Positions 19,066-27,990 of a DNA stretch of 64,000 nucleotides are shown here, one piece after another (the first letter of the stretch is position 1; each line of letters starts with the position of its first letter). The position numbers were made by a program, and so were the translations under genes. Source of the DNA: ENR-C587 sp942493235 (lineage in GTDB: Bacteria; Bacteroidota; Ignavibacteria; Kapaibacteriales; UBA2268); assembly GCA_942493235.1 (NCBI GenBank), contig OW818676.1:4092001-4156000 (forward strand), written 5' to 3'. A model generated the notes under the pieces. It was not told the DNA's origin and searched no databases. It saw nothing but the letters and a program-made list of their open reading frames with translations.

Positions 19066-19093
19066 AAAGCCCTCTCGTAATTGAGAGGGCTTT
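19066..19093 (-). terminator. Rho-independent terminator of the IgGFc-binding-like gene
   Basis: AAAGCCCTCTC and GAGAGGGCTTT form a perfect 11-bp stem with a 6-nt loop. On the minus strand it is followed by a T-run (A-run at 19062-19068 on the plus strand), 42 bp after the stop codon of the gene ending at 19135. Confidence 0.9.
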
Positions 19094-19134
19094 AAAGTTC
19101 GATCGATTTTCGATCATCTTTTCAGATTATTTTA

Positions 19135-22100
19135 TTACTTTTGGATAACCAAAGTTCTAACTTCTGAATAAGGACCCATTTCGATTTTGTAAGTATATAC
19201 GCCTGAAGGTAAACCTAAAGCATCTGTATCGATTGAAGCTTTATATTCGCCCGGAGTATGTCTGCGATTAACCAAATTAGTTACTCTTTCACCTTGTACA
19301 TTGAATATATCAATATTTACTGTACAGTTAATTGGTACTACATAAGTAATTGTACCGATGTTCTGAACAGGGTTAGGGCTAACTAAGCCGGCTTGATAAT
19401 TTAAGCCTGAGAATTGAATTAAACGTGCTTTGTCAATACATACTTTTTCAATTATTACGTCGCCTAAAACGGCTTCTTTCTTAACATAAACATTTGAATG
19501 GTCAACAATCTCTAAAGTAGGTACTAACGGGATTGCATTCAAATCGCTTAAATAAGCAGCCATTTTGAATTTGAAAAGTATATTGTCATCAGTAGAAGTT
19601 AATACTTTTCCCGAAGGAGCTGTAAAGTGAACCAATAATTCACTATTGTCTAAAATTGCAGTTTCAATATTCCAACCTTCAGTCATTGTTCCGCTATGTA
19701 TTATGTCCGAACCACTTTCTACCAATGGCCATACGTCTTTTTCGTTTATGTCTAAATTAGTTGAGAACTTAACAAATACTTTAAACTCAGTTATTTTAGC
19801 TTCTGCTATTTGTTTAGTTTCTTTGTTCGGATCTCTGTATAATTGTACTTCTATAGGTTCTTTACCTTCTTCACCAAATATATCATCAGGAGTTCCTTTA
19901 TAGCCGGTTGGAATCTTAGTAACTAAATGATAATCCATACCAGGACCGTTAACTGTGGACTCTAAAGTCATGTTCGGTTCAGTTGAATTTTCCAAGTTAT
20001 AGATATATCTAATTACCGCAGTGTAGTTTGCTACATCTGATGGTGCAAATTCTACTACTACATTTAATTCGTCTTTAGCCGGTACTCTAATGTTTTTATC
20101 AGTATTTCCTGCATACTTAATTGTCGGAGCAGAAGTTAAATAAGATTCTATTACTTGGAATTGAGAAATATCACCGAATTTAGTAATGTTCTCTTGGTTC
20201 AAAGCTTCAAGAATAATTAAATCTTCGTCGCCTGTATTAATGAATTTTACAATACCCTTTGTTTCGCATTTTGTTTGCATAAATGTAGGAATGAAAGTAA
20301 ACGGTGTTGTAGATGCTTCATAGAACATAGCTTCGCCATCTAATTTTCCGACATTGTCGTCAACAGCAGGAGCATCGGTAGTAGCAACAATATTTGCAGA
20401 AAATTTACCTGATACTTGAGGGTCAAATATAATAGGTACATCTATTACGCCATCAATATTAACTTCTATTGGATTAGTAGCTGTTGGCATAGTAAAGTTA
20501 GAAGTATTGATTCTGAATTTATCAGCATTTGCACCTTCGATTTTAAGGTCATAGACCGATAGTTTCATTTCGTAATAAGGAGCTGTTGAATTAAATCTAA
20601 AAGTAATAATTGTATCTTTGGTTTGTTGTGTTGATTTTGTTAAATCTAACTTTCCACAGTCTAAATCTTTAACTGCTACGTGAGGTTGTAAACCGTAACC
20701 TTTTAAAGTAGCTTCAACTACTGTTTCTTTTCCATTAAAACGTGTTGTTAATCTAACAATTGTACTATAATCAATTTGTTCTTTTGGTATAAAATCAACA
20801 GGAATTTCAATTGCTGGTGCATTATATTTTAGACCGTTCTCTTTTAATGCTTTTTTTGCGTCTTCGTCTAAAACAAATACTTGATCATCAGAAAGTACTT
20901 CTATTCCTGTTACTTCTAAATCAGTATTACCGACAGCAGATACTTTAACTACGGCAGGATATTTTGTAATTCCGTTTTTATTTACTTGCCATTCGTCTAT
21001 TACGCGAACTCCACCCCAATCATAACCTTCGATAGTTGGACCGGCAGTGATACCGCTTCCTGTCCAAGTAGAAGTTAATTTTGTCTTAGTAGCATTTGTT
21101 AAAAATGTAGCCACTGTTGAGTGAATTGTACCATCGGCTTCTGCAAGCGGATTGTATTGTACATCAAATGTAACAGAAGTATTCGGAGCTAGTACATAAG
21201 GGTTATCCAAAGTCCAGCTTAATGGTGATAATAATTGGAAATGTTCGCCATCACTATCAGGATTAGGGAATGTAATTCCGTAAAGATAAGCATCTGCATT
21301 ACCTGAGTTTTTAACTTCTACAGTTTTTTTAGCAGCCCAAGTATTAGCCGGTGTTGGTGGCCAAGGTAGGTCATTAATCATCAAGTCTGGTTCGCCCGGG
21401 CTTGCTGTTAATATTGTTAATCTTTCTTTATAGCAATTTAATTCTGCCCAAATTTCAGCTCTTAATGTGCCGGCATCAGGATTACCAGTAATTACGCTAA
21501 CTTTTACCGGCAATGTTTGTCCGGGAGCTAAGTCAATATTTGTTAATACAGTTGGCTCTATTATTGTATATTCTGTTGCACTTTCGTCGCTGAAATATAT
21601 TCTATTCAAATGTGCAACTTTTGTACCTGTATTAGTAACTGTAAATATTCTTTCTGCAGCCTTGTTTAATTCAAGAATGCCGAAAGTAACCGAAGCTTTG
21701 TCTGATTCAATAAGTTCAGGTGAATAATAATATGTTTTAGAAACACTATTACCTGATTTTGTCATAGCTCTTACTGTAATTGAATCAGTTCTGTTGTTTC
21801 TAAATATAACTTTAAAATCGGCTGTTTTATCGCCAATTTTAAATGGACCTTTTACAAATTTTGCAAACTGAGTTGATTCTTTGTCATATTCAAGTTTTAA
21901 CAAACCGGCACAAGTAACGTCAGTTTGTAAATCTTCAGTAGTAACAGTACCATATATTGTATCGCATGAAGCTGTTGCGGTTATAGAAATCGCATCGTTA
22001 CATGGAGCCAAGTAGTTTACTGCTGCCGGATAACCGTAAGCAAAACCGTCTTTACCGCCATCTAAGTTACCATAAGAATATACAGCAAAAGTAACTGAAT

Positions 22101-23541
22101 TTTTAGTAGATTGTACTACGTGACCGCCTGCATTTACTGTAGCGGAAACATAAGAGTAAATAGTACCGGGAATTCTTTTTACTTTAGAACCGAATTCATC
22201 TTTTAATTTTCTGTTGTCAAATAAAATAGAATCAACGTGAGCAGTTTGACAAATTAAGTTAACATAATTATACATACCGCCTTTTGGTGAGTTAAAGCCT
22301 GAATAGTTACACCAATGTGAGTTTGGAGTAAGAGCAAACATCATACCTTGTCCGCATTTAGGAGGATTCATCAGCTCATCGCCTTCTTTAGAATCTTCGC
22401 CATCAACTTTAGCATGTACTGCACTCAACCACCATGATTTACCATATTGCCCAACAAGTACTTTCTTATTTGCTTTATAGTAACCCGGAGTTAAAGATTC
22501 CATAATTCTATAATCTTCACCGGCTTTTAGAGGTCCTGCTAATCTAGTAAATCCAGAACCGTCGTCTTTCATTTGCTGGATAATAGTACCGTTTTCGGTA
22601 GCTACGAATCTAATAATATCGCCTCTATCTTCGGGAACTGTACCGTAACCTGCTGTTCTGCCTGTGTACATTATAGGAGCCGAAATATAATCGGTACCTA
22701 ATAAATCTATTGGCCACATAGCGTCCATATACATATTACGCATAAAGTCCGATTTAAGACCTAACATTGTAGCTGAGTGGCGTGGGAATGAACCTTTAGT
22801 AACACCGGAATATACAGCTACAGGTTTAGTTGAAGAAATTAAAGTACCTGTTAGATCTGATTCCCATGTATGAGTATAAGGTGCGTCTATTTTACCCATG
22901 ATATTAAAAGTTTCGCCTTGGTTAAGTCTAACTGTTTTAGCCTGTCCCTTTTTAACGCCCTTTTGAGTTTCATAAGTAGGTGTGTAAGTAAGGTCTGTTT
23001 CATTTTCAGAAGCTACAACTAAGATTTGTGCAGGGTGATATCTAAATGATCCTGCATGATCTTTATTGTAATCTTGGTACAAGTTCAATGTGTAGTATTT
23101 AGTACCTAACCATTCGGATGGTACTATTCTATAAGCCTCACCTGTCCACTGCCAGCTGACATAAACTACAACTGCAATAGGATCATCGGATTCAATAAAA
23201 AAGCCTTTTTTCTCGACTTTTTCACTGGTTTCGTTCATAAAACCATCAGGTAAAGCAACTACCATAGGTTTATTGGCAAGTACGCTTACAGTTTTGTATA
23301 AGTTTTCTTTACCAATAAAAACACGTACAGTCGTGTTTACTTTTGATGTAATGAACAACTCATAAGGTGAGTTAGTCTCACTGCCGCGTAAAGTCTCATC
23401 GCTGGACTTATCGCAGAACGGAATACCAAACCAGAAAGATGTACCTTCGGATTCGGTTGTTTTATCAGCCATTGCCGGTGTTACAGCAAAAAGCATGATA
23501 ATAGCCAAAATGGCTTGCATAAGTTTTAGAGCTCGTTTCAT
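19135..23541 (-). CDS. Giant secreted IgGFc-binding-like protein with ASH/Ig-like repeats and T9SS sorting domain
   Basis: This 1468-residue protein begins at ATG 23541; the frame is open to a TTG at 23589, but MKRALKLMQAILAIIMLFAV is the start of a proper signal peptide and the extra 16 residues are not. Residues about 25-520 resemble the IgGFc-binding N-terminal domain (GTSFWFGIPFCD, then IPSEWLGTKYYTLN-like text, read as VPSEWLGTKYY). Residues 600-1250 contain repeated Ig-like ASH/SPD-2/Hydin-type units (VTNTGTKVAHLNRI, VKNSGNADAYLYGI, FINTGDEDLIILE). The last 80 residues (SPNPVQNIGTITYVV to RTLVIQK) are a type A sorting domain. It is probably a T9SS-exported surface adhesin or matrix protein. 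A terminator follows its stop. Confidence 0.88.
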   Translation of the reverse strand: MKRALKLMQAILAIIMLFAVTPAMADKTTESEGTSFWFGIPFCDKSSDETLRGSETNSPYELFITSKVNTTVRVFIGKENLYKTVSVLANKPMVVALPDGFMNETSEKVEKKGFFIESDDPIAVVVYVSWQWTGEAYRIVPSEWLGTKYYTLNLYQDYNKDHAGSFRYHPAQILVVASENETDLTYTPTYETQKGVKKGQAKTVRLNQGETFNIMGKIDAPYTHTWESDLTGTLISSTKPVAVYSGVTKGSFPRHSATMLGLKSDFMRNMYMDAMWPIDLLGTDYISAPIMYTGRTAGYGTVPEDRGDIIRFVATENGTIIQQMKDDGSGFTRLAGPLKAGEDYRIMESLTPGYYKANKKVLVGQYGKSWWLSAVHAKVDGEDSKEGDELMNPPKCGQGMMFALTPNSHWCNYSGFNSPKGGMYNYVNLICQTAHVDSILFDNRKLKDEFGSKVKRIPGTIYSYVSATVNAGGHVVQSTKNSVTFAVYSYGNLDGGKDGFAYGYPAAVNYLAPCNDAISITATASCDTIYGTVTTEDLQTDVTCAGLLKLEYDKESTQFAKFVKGPFKIGDKTADFKVIFRNNRTDSITVRAMTKSGNSVSKTYYYSPELIESDKASVTFGILELNKAAERIFTVTNTGTKVAHLNRIYFSDESATEYTIIEPTVLTNIDLAPGQTLPVKVSVITGNPDAGTLRAEIWAELNCYKERLTILTASPGEPDLMINDLPWPPTPANTWAAKKTVEVKNSGNADAYLYGITFPNPDSDGEHFQLLSPLSWTLDNPYVLAPNTSVTFDVQYNPLAEADGTIHSTVATFLTNATKTKLTSTWTGSGITAGPTIEGYDWGGVRVIDEWQVNKNGITKYPAVVKVSAVGNTDLEVTGIEVLSDDQVFVLDEDAKKALKENGLKYNAPAIEIPVDFIPKEQIDYSTIVRLTTRFNGKETVVEATLKGYGLQPHVAVKDLDCGKLDLTKSTQQTKDTIITFRFNSTAPYYEMKLSVYDLKIEGANADKFRINTSNFTMPTATNPIEVNIDGVIDVPIIFDPQVSGKFSANIVATTDAPAVDDNVGKLDGEAMFYEASTTPFTFIPTFMQTKCETKGIVKFINTGDEDLIILEALNQENITKFGDISQFQVIESYLTSAPTIKYAGNTDKNIRVPAKDELNVVVEFAPSDVANYTAVIRYIYNLENSTEPNMTLESTVNGPGMDYHLVTKIPTGYKGTPDDIFGEEGKEPIEVQLYRDPNKETKQIAEAKITEFKVFVKFSTNLDINEKDVWPLVESGSDIIHSGTMTEGWNIETAILDNSELLVHFTAPSGKVLTSTDDNILFKFKMAAYLSDLNAIPLVPTLEIVDHSNVYVKKEAVLGDVIIEKVCIDKARLIQFSGLNYQAGLVSPNPVQNIGTITYVVPINCTVNIDIFNVQGERVTNLVNRRHTPGEYKASIDTDALGLPSGVYTYKIEMGPYSEVRTLVIQK

Positions 23542-23583
23542 AGACTCTCCAAAGTTTGTAAAATATATCAATTCACTAATTTG

Positions 23584-23701
23584 TATCAACTTAAATAATC
23601 TTATAACATCTTATCTCAAATTTGTACCAACTAAACATAATTTTATATCAACTTTAATAACCTTATAACATCTATTCGCAAATTTGTACCAACTAAACAC
23701 A
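23584..23701. repeat. Tandem duplication of about 56 bp upstream of the secreted-protein gene
   Basis: Copies at 23584-23639 and 23646-23701 share TATCAACTT.AATAA.CTTATAACATCT and CAAATTTGTACCAACTAAACA with an offset of 62 bp. The second copy is upstream of the first relative to the minus-strand gene at 23541. The duplicated unit may hold promoter or operator sequences, or leader sequence. Confidence 0.8.
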
Positions 23702-24171
23702 GAAAATAACAAATATTTATGAGATTTCCAAATTCTTTTTTTTTATTGATTCTTTTTCTTTATAGATAAATATTATTCTTCTAATTTACATTTATATAAA
23801 ATTTTTATCTATAATATCTATAATTTTATATATAATAATCTACATTTTTTATCCACGTATTATAAAGACACATGTATATTCTAAACGTCTCAAATTATTT
23901 TCAATTATTTTTACGTTTTTTTCTTTTTTTTAAAAAATATTGATTAGGCTTTTAAATGCAGTTTTTTTTCGTTCAAAATTAGCTGTCAGGTATGGTTTTA
24001 TCTTAATAGATGGTCTTGAGCATTAGAGTTGAGATGTACTATGGAACAAATATAAAATTTGCACGTTCTAACGCTCAAAACCAAAATTTAATTTCTTTTT
24101 TTTCTTATATCAATTTATTTTTTCTCTATTGATATATAAATTGATATAATTATTGATATAATAAAAATAAA
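23702..24171. other. Very A+T-rich intergenic region, no gene seen
   Basis: This stretch between sufD and the tandem duplication is dominated by A/T runs (for example T-runs around 23737-23760 and 23915-23970). No ORF, strong hairpin or T-terminated stem was found. ATATCAATTTATTTTTTCTC followed by repeated TTGATATA units just downstream of sufD (24106-24160) is simple-sequence-like. Confidence 0.5.
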
Positions 24172-25500
24172 TTATATCAGCTTACAAAAGTAAGTATCGT
24201 CTTCAATATTTAATCTTTTAGCTACTTGACTCTTAACTTCGTCGCATAGTGTAGAAATTTTTATTTTTTCAAATACATCATTAGCAAAAGCATTCAATAA
24301 AAGTGCCTTTGCCATAGTCTGCCCGATACCGCGAGATTTCAAATAATACAAAGACTCGGTGTCCAAATATCCGGTTGTAGCACCGTGTGAACATTTTACG
24401 TCGTCAGCAAATATTTCAAGTTGCGGTTTTGTATTGATTTTCGCATCATCGCTCAATACTATATTTTTATTTGATTGATAAGCATTAGTTTTCTGTGCAT
24501 CGGGGCGTACTAAAATCTTACCGCTGAATACCCCAATACTTTTATCATCTAAAATTCCTTTATAAACTTCTTCGCTATTGCAATTTGGTTTAGCATGGTC
24601 AACAAATGTATGATTATCAATCAAGTCATCATTAGTTGCAAAAAAGAATCCGTGAAAATTAGCATTAATTCCTTCGCCGTCTAATTTCACATTCAAATTA
24701 TTACGTATGAACTTGCCTTCAAGTGTAATCGCGGCACTATGGAAATTACAATCCTTAGATAAATTCACGTCGGTAGTACCGACAAAGTAATGATTATTAT
24801 CATCGTGTTGCAATTTATAATAATCAATATTTGAATTATCAGCTCCTGCTATTTCAATAACAGAATTAGTAAAAGCAGGATTAGTTCCTACATTATGCAC
24901 TGACTCAATTATTTTAAGTTTTGAACCCTGCTCACAGATAATCAATGTTCGCGGGTTAGTCATTATCGGCATTTCGCTGCTGTCGCTTACATGCACTATG
25001 TGATAGACACCGCCTGCATTAACACCTTTCGGAATATAAACAAATAGCCCGTCAAGCTGTAAAGACAGATTAATAAGTGAAAAGGCTTCGCCTGAATTCT
25101 TGCTATATTTATTATAATGCTTGGCTACTAATTCAGGATATTTTTCGCTTGCGGTATTAAGGCTACACACGATAATTCCGTCTTTTACTCCGTTGAATTT
25201 TGATAATTCGTCGGAATAAACTCCATTAATCGTTACCAAGTAGTTTTCTCTGTTTTCCTTTAATAAAAATGGCTCTATAGTTTTGAAATTTATTTTACTA
25301 CTTTTCTCGGCTATATTAAAATCAATTTTATTTATAAAATTCAACGGAGTATATTTCCACTCTTCATTTTTCAAGGTGGGAAAGCCCAAAGTCTCAAACT
25401 CTGCAATAGCGGAATCACGCAGAGATTTATTGTCGAAATTATTATTTTCGGCAAGGCTTTTATATGTATTTATTATTTTATTTTTTAGTTCGTTTGCCAT
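24172..25500 (-). CDS. sufD: Fe-S cluster assembly protein SufD
   Basis: SufD pairs with SufB and SufC in the SufBC2D scaffold that assembles Fe-S clusters. The 442-residue length is typical. The C-terminal half is the SufB/SufD beta-helix: EIAGADNSNIDYYKLQ, the segment FFATNDDLIDNHTFVDHAKPN, EEVYKGILDDKSIGVFSGKI, ILVRPDAQKTNAYQSNKNI, and the near-invariant EIFADDVKCSHGATTGYLD, where the Cys and His take part at the SufB-SufD interface. The N-terminal helical region has the GFPTLKNEEWKYT motif usual for SufD. It is the last gene of the suf cluster, 210 bp after sufC. SufS and SufU/SufE are not in this window after it. Confidence 0.95.
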   Translation of the reverse strand: MANELKNKIINTYKSLAENNNFDNKSLRDSAIAEFETLGFPTLKNEEWKYTPLNFINKIDFNIAEKSSKINFKTIEPFLLKENRENYLVTINGVYSDELSKFNGVKDGIIVCSLNTASEKYPELVAKHYNKYSKNSGEAFSLINLSLQLDGLFVYIPKGVNAGGVYHIVHVSDSSEMPIMTNPRTLIICEQGSKLKIIESVHNVGTNPAFTNSVIEIAGADNSNIDYYKLQHDDNNHYFVGTTDVNLSKDCNFHSAAITLEGKFIRNNLNVKLDGEGINANFHGFFFATNDDLIDNHTFVDHAKPNCNSEEVYKGILDDKSIGVFSGKILVRPDAQKTNAYQSNKNIVLSDDAKINTKPQLEIFADDVKCSHGATTGYLDTESLYYLKSRGIGQTMAKALLLNAFANDVFEKIKISTLCDEVKSQVAKRLNIEDDTYFCKLI

Positions 25501-25710
25501 CTTTTTTATTTTCCTATTCCTTGAACTTCAAATATAGTAAAATTAAGATATATATTTCTAAATAATTTAATTAAATTAGACGCATTTTTCTAATATTCGG
25601 TTTATTCTATATATATTTATAATGAATATTATCATTTTCTATATAAAATATGACATATCACTTCTTGGTGTCAGGGATGTCAATAATTTTATTTCAAGTA
25701 GTAAACAATA

Positions 25711-26463
25711 TTACATCATATTTTTGATACAGGTATAACCCTTTTCTTCAAGCTCTAAAGCAAGCTCTTTACCTCCAGATTTAACAATTCTACCATTAAA
25801 CAATACATGAACGAAATCAGGAACAATATAGTCAAGCAATCTCTGATAGTGAGTGATTACTATAAAAGCGTTATTTTCATTACGCAATTTGACTACCCCG
25901 TTAGAAACTACTTTCAAAGCATCAATATCGAGTCCGGAATCCGTCTCGTCTAAAATTGCAAGCATTGGCTCAAGCATAGCCATCTGAAATATTTCATTTC
26001 TTTTCTTTTCGCCACCGGAGAAACCTTCATTGACCGAACGAGTCAAAAATTTCTGGTCTAATTCGACTAAAGCTGCTTTTTTACGCATTAATTGAAGAAA
26101 GTCCATTGCATCTAAAGGTTCTAATCCACGGTGTTTTCTAATTTCATTAACGGCTGTTTTCATAAAATTAGCATTTGAAACTCCCGGTATTTCAACCGGA
26201 TATTGAAATGCGAGAAACATACCTTCACGGGCTCTTTCTTCGGCAGTCATATCTAATATATTTTTACCGTTGAACTCTACAGTTCCCCCTAAAATTTCAA
26301 TATCTTCGCGTGCAGTTAAAGCTCCGGCTAAAGTGCTTTTGCCCGAACCGTTAGGTCCCATAATAGCGTGAACTTCGCCCGGATTCACCTCCAGATTGAT
26401 TCCTTTCAATATATGATTGCCGCCAACCTTCGCCTCTAAATTTTTAATACTGATAAGTGCCAT
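25711..26463 (-). CDS. sufC: Fe-S cluster assembly ATPase SufC
   Basis: SufC is the ABC-type ATPase that drives shape changes in the SufBC2D scaffold. The 250-residue protein shows Walker A GPNGSGKST near residue 36, Q-loop MFLAFQYPVEIPGVSN, signature EGFSGGEKKRNEI, Walker B LAILDETDSGLDIDAL and the switch His in IVITHYQRLLDYI. All are the standard SufC forms. It lies 210 bp before sufD and is separated from sufB by about 1.5 kb holding an ATPase gene and a gene remnant, an unusual break in the otherwise conserved sufBCD order. Confidence 0.97.
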   Translation of the reverse strand: MALISIKNLEAKVGGNHILKGINLEVNPGEVHAIMGPNGSGKSTLAGALTAREDIEILGGTVEFNGKNILDMTAEERAREGMFLAFQYPVEIPGVSNANFMKTAVNEIRKHRGLEPLDAMDFLQLMRKKAALVELDQKFLTRSVNEGFSGGEKKRNEIFQMAMLEPMLAILDETDSGLDIDALKVVSNGVVKLRNENNAFIVITHYQRLLDYIVPDFVHVLFNGRIVKSGGKELALELEEKGYTCIKNMM

Positions 26464-26552
26464 AATATTTCCTTTTATATATTATTTATTATATTTTTAT
26501 TTCTTTGTTGTATTATTTGTATTCTATATTTTTATATAATTATATTTTTATG

Positions 26553-26711
26553 TTAAGCTATATTTAAAATCGAATCTATCATTACATTAAAACTTTTGGA
26601 TTTATTAACTTTAATTATAAAAATCTCAAATTCATCACTGATTCTTGGCAATAAACTTTTTAATAACTCCTTAGATGAAGGTTCCTCTAATAAAAATACT
26701 AATTTCTTCAT
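26553..26711 (-). pseudogene. Truncated DUF4276-like gene remnant (52 codons)
   Basis: A 52-codon frame starts at ATG 26711, overlapping the stop of the upstream ATPase gene by ATGA. It begins MKKLVFLLEEPSSKELLKSL and continues LPRISDEFEIF. As I know the family, this is the characteristic N terminus of DUF4276 proteins (TOPRIM-like fold), normally about 200 residues and often encoded right after an AAA/RecF-like ATPase. After about 30 residues the similarity stops and the frame ends with KSFNVMIDSILNIA, which could be the original C terminus joined by an internal deletion. It is either a pseudogene or a minimal partner peptide. Confidence 0.7.
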
Positions 26712-27859
26712 TCAGGATCAAGCTCCTCAAAAAGTCCCTGCTTCCATAAGTAACCCATTTTATCGCCATCACTCATTAAATTCCTAACCAATTCATTATC
26801 TGCCGCACGTTTAATTGATGAATAGCCTTGATTTTTAACCAACCAATAAACTTCATCAATTTCCACTGCATTTAAAAAATCAGGAGAATGAGTGGATACA
26901 AATACTTGCCCGCCACGCTCGGAATACTCCCTGAACTCTTCGGCTAATTCCATCAATAATGACGGATATAACTGATTTTCAGGTTCTTCGATACAAAGTA
27001 AAGGATGCGGTTTAGGGTCATTAAGCAATACCAAATATGCAAACATTTTAATAGTACCATCTGACACATATCGAGAAAGAAACGGGTCTTTGAATGCACC
27101 GTCTTGAAATTTTAATAATACTCTACCTTCTTCGGTGATTTTAGCTTCTACAGAATTAATTCCCGGAATTCTGTGCTTGATTTTTTCAAGAATATTATCA
27201 AAAATATCTTTATGATTTTCAAATAGAAATTGAGTTACTAAAGAAAGATTGTCGCCCTCTTTTGATAAATGTTCGGCATATCCGACATCGTTAATGTTTC
27301 GAATTCTTTGTAAATTTATATCTGACAGATGCAAATTATCTATCAATTCAGAAAATTTTGTTATAGATTTATATTTTTCGAGTTGTGATAATACTTTGAT
27401 AGCTAAATTATCAAAACCGGTAAGTGCGATATTTTGCTTATCTTCTAAATTATTAATTGTAACAAACCCTTGTCCGCGAGAAAAATCAAATAGTACTTCT
27501 TCATTATTGTCAAATTTGTTCAATTTTAATGATTCATGGTCAATAACCGCATTCTCTTTATTTGTAGATATAGATAAGAAATAAGAGTATAATGAGGAAT
27601 TAGAATCCTCTCTGAATTTAATTTCAAATTCTATATTACCGGTAGAATCCCTACTAATAAGCTCTTTAAAGCCCCCACGTTTCTGAACAGCTATAGTTAC
27701 GTTTTCAGTCATCGAGTCTTTAAGAAATCCAAAGACTTCAAATAGCGTTGATTTACCAGCTCCATTAGCACCAACAATTACACAAAAATTCGGAATATTC
27801 TTTATTTCCGCATCTTTGAATGCTTTAAAATTTTTTATTTTTATGCTTTCTATTCTCAT
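26708..27859 (-). CDS. AAA-family (RecF/OLD-like, AAA_21) ATPase
   Basis: This 383-residue protein starts MRIESIKIKNFKAFKDAEIK, the classic SMC/RecF-type opening, with Walker A GANGAGKST near residues 31-39. Near residue 300 it has Walker B HPLLCIEEPENQLYP followed by the ISTHSPDFLNAV switch region (FVSTHSPDFLN). Such ATPases work with nuclease or TOPRIM-type partners in conflict systems (OLD, Gabija, PARIS-like pairs). Its stop overlaps the start of a truncated DUF4276-like frame, the usual partner. Both sit between sufB and sufC on the same strand, so the pair likely inserted into the suf operon and the ATPase may be transcribed from the suf promoter. With the partner degraded, the system may be inactive. 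Confidence 0.85.
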   Translation of the reverse strand: MRIESIKIKNFKAFKDAEIKNIPNFCVIVGANGAGKSTLFEVFGFLKDSMTENVTIAVQKRGGFKELISRDSTGNIEFEIKFREDSNSSLYSYFLSISTNKENAVIDHESLKLNKFDNNEEVLFDFSRGQGFVTINNLEDKQNIALTGFDNLAIKVLSQLEKYKSITKFSELIDNLHLSDINLQRIRNINDVGYAEHLSKEGDNLSLVTQFLFENHKDIFDNILEKIKHRIPGINSVEAKITEEGRVLLKFQDGAFKDPFLSRYVSDGTIKMFAYLVLLNDPKPHPLLCIEEPENQLYPSLLMELAEEFREYSERGGQVFVSTHSPDFLNAVEIDEVYWLVKNQGYSSIKRAADNELVRNLMSDGDKMGYLWKQGLFEELDPE

Positions 27860-27990
27860 TTCAGACTTCTTCTAAAAGTTTATTCGCTACTGTTTAATAT
27901 TCTTTTTTTTTACAACTTAATCCATTAGTACAAAATTTTCTATTTCTATTCTCTTATATAATCACCTAATTCCCAATTCCTATTTCCCAA

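Noticed and set aside
18237..19134. Possible non-coding RNA gene because of strong secondary structure
   Set aside because: The structure is explained by the nested repeat elements, copies of which lie elsewhere in the window.
26596..26787. Plus-strand ORF across the end of the ATPase gene
   Set aside because: It is antisense to the DUF4276-like remnant and the ATPase C terminus.
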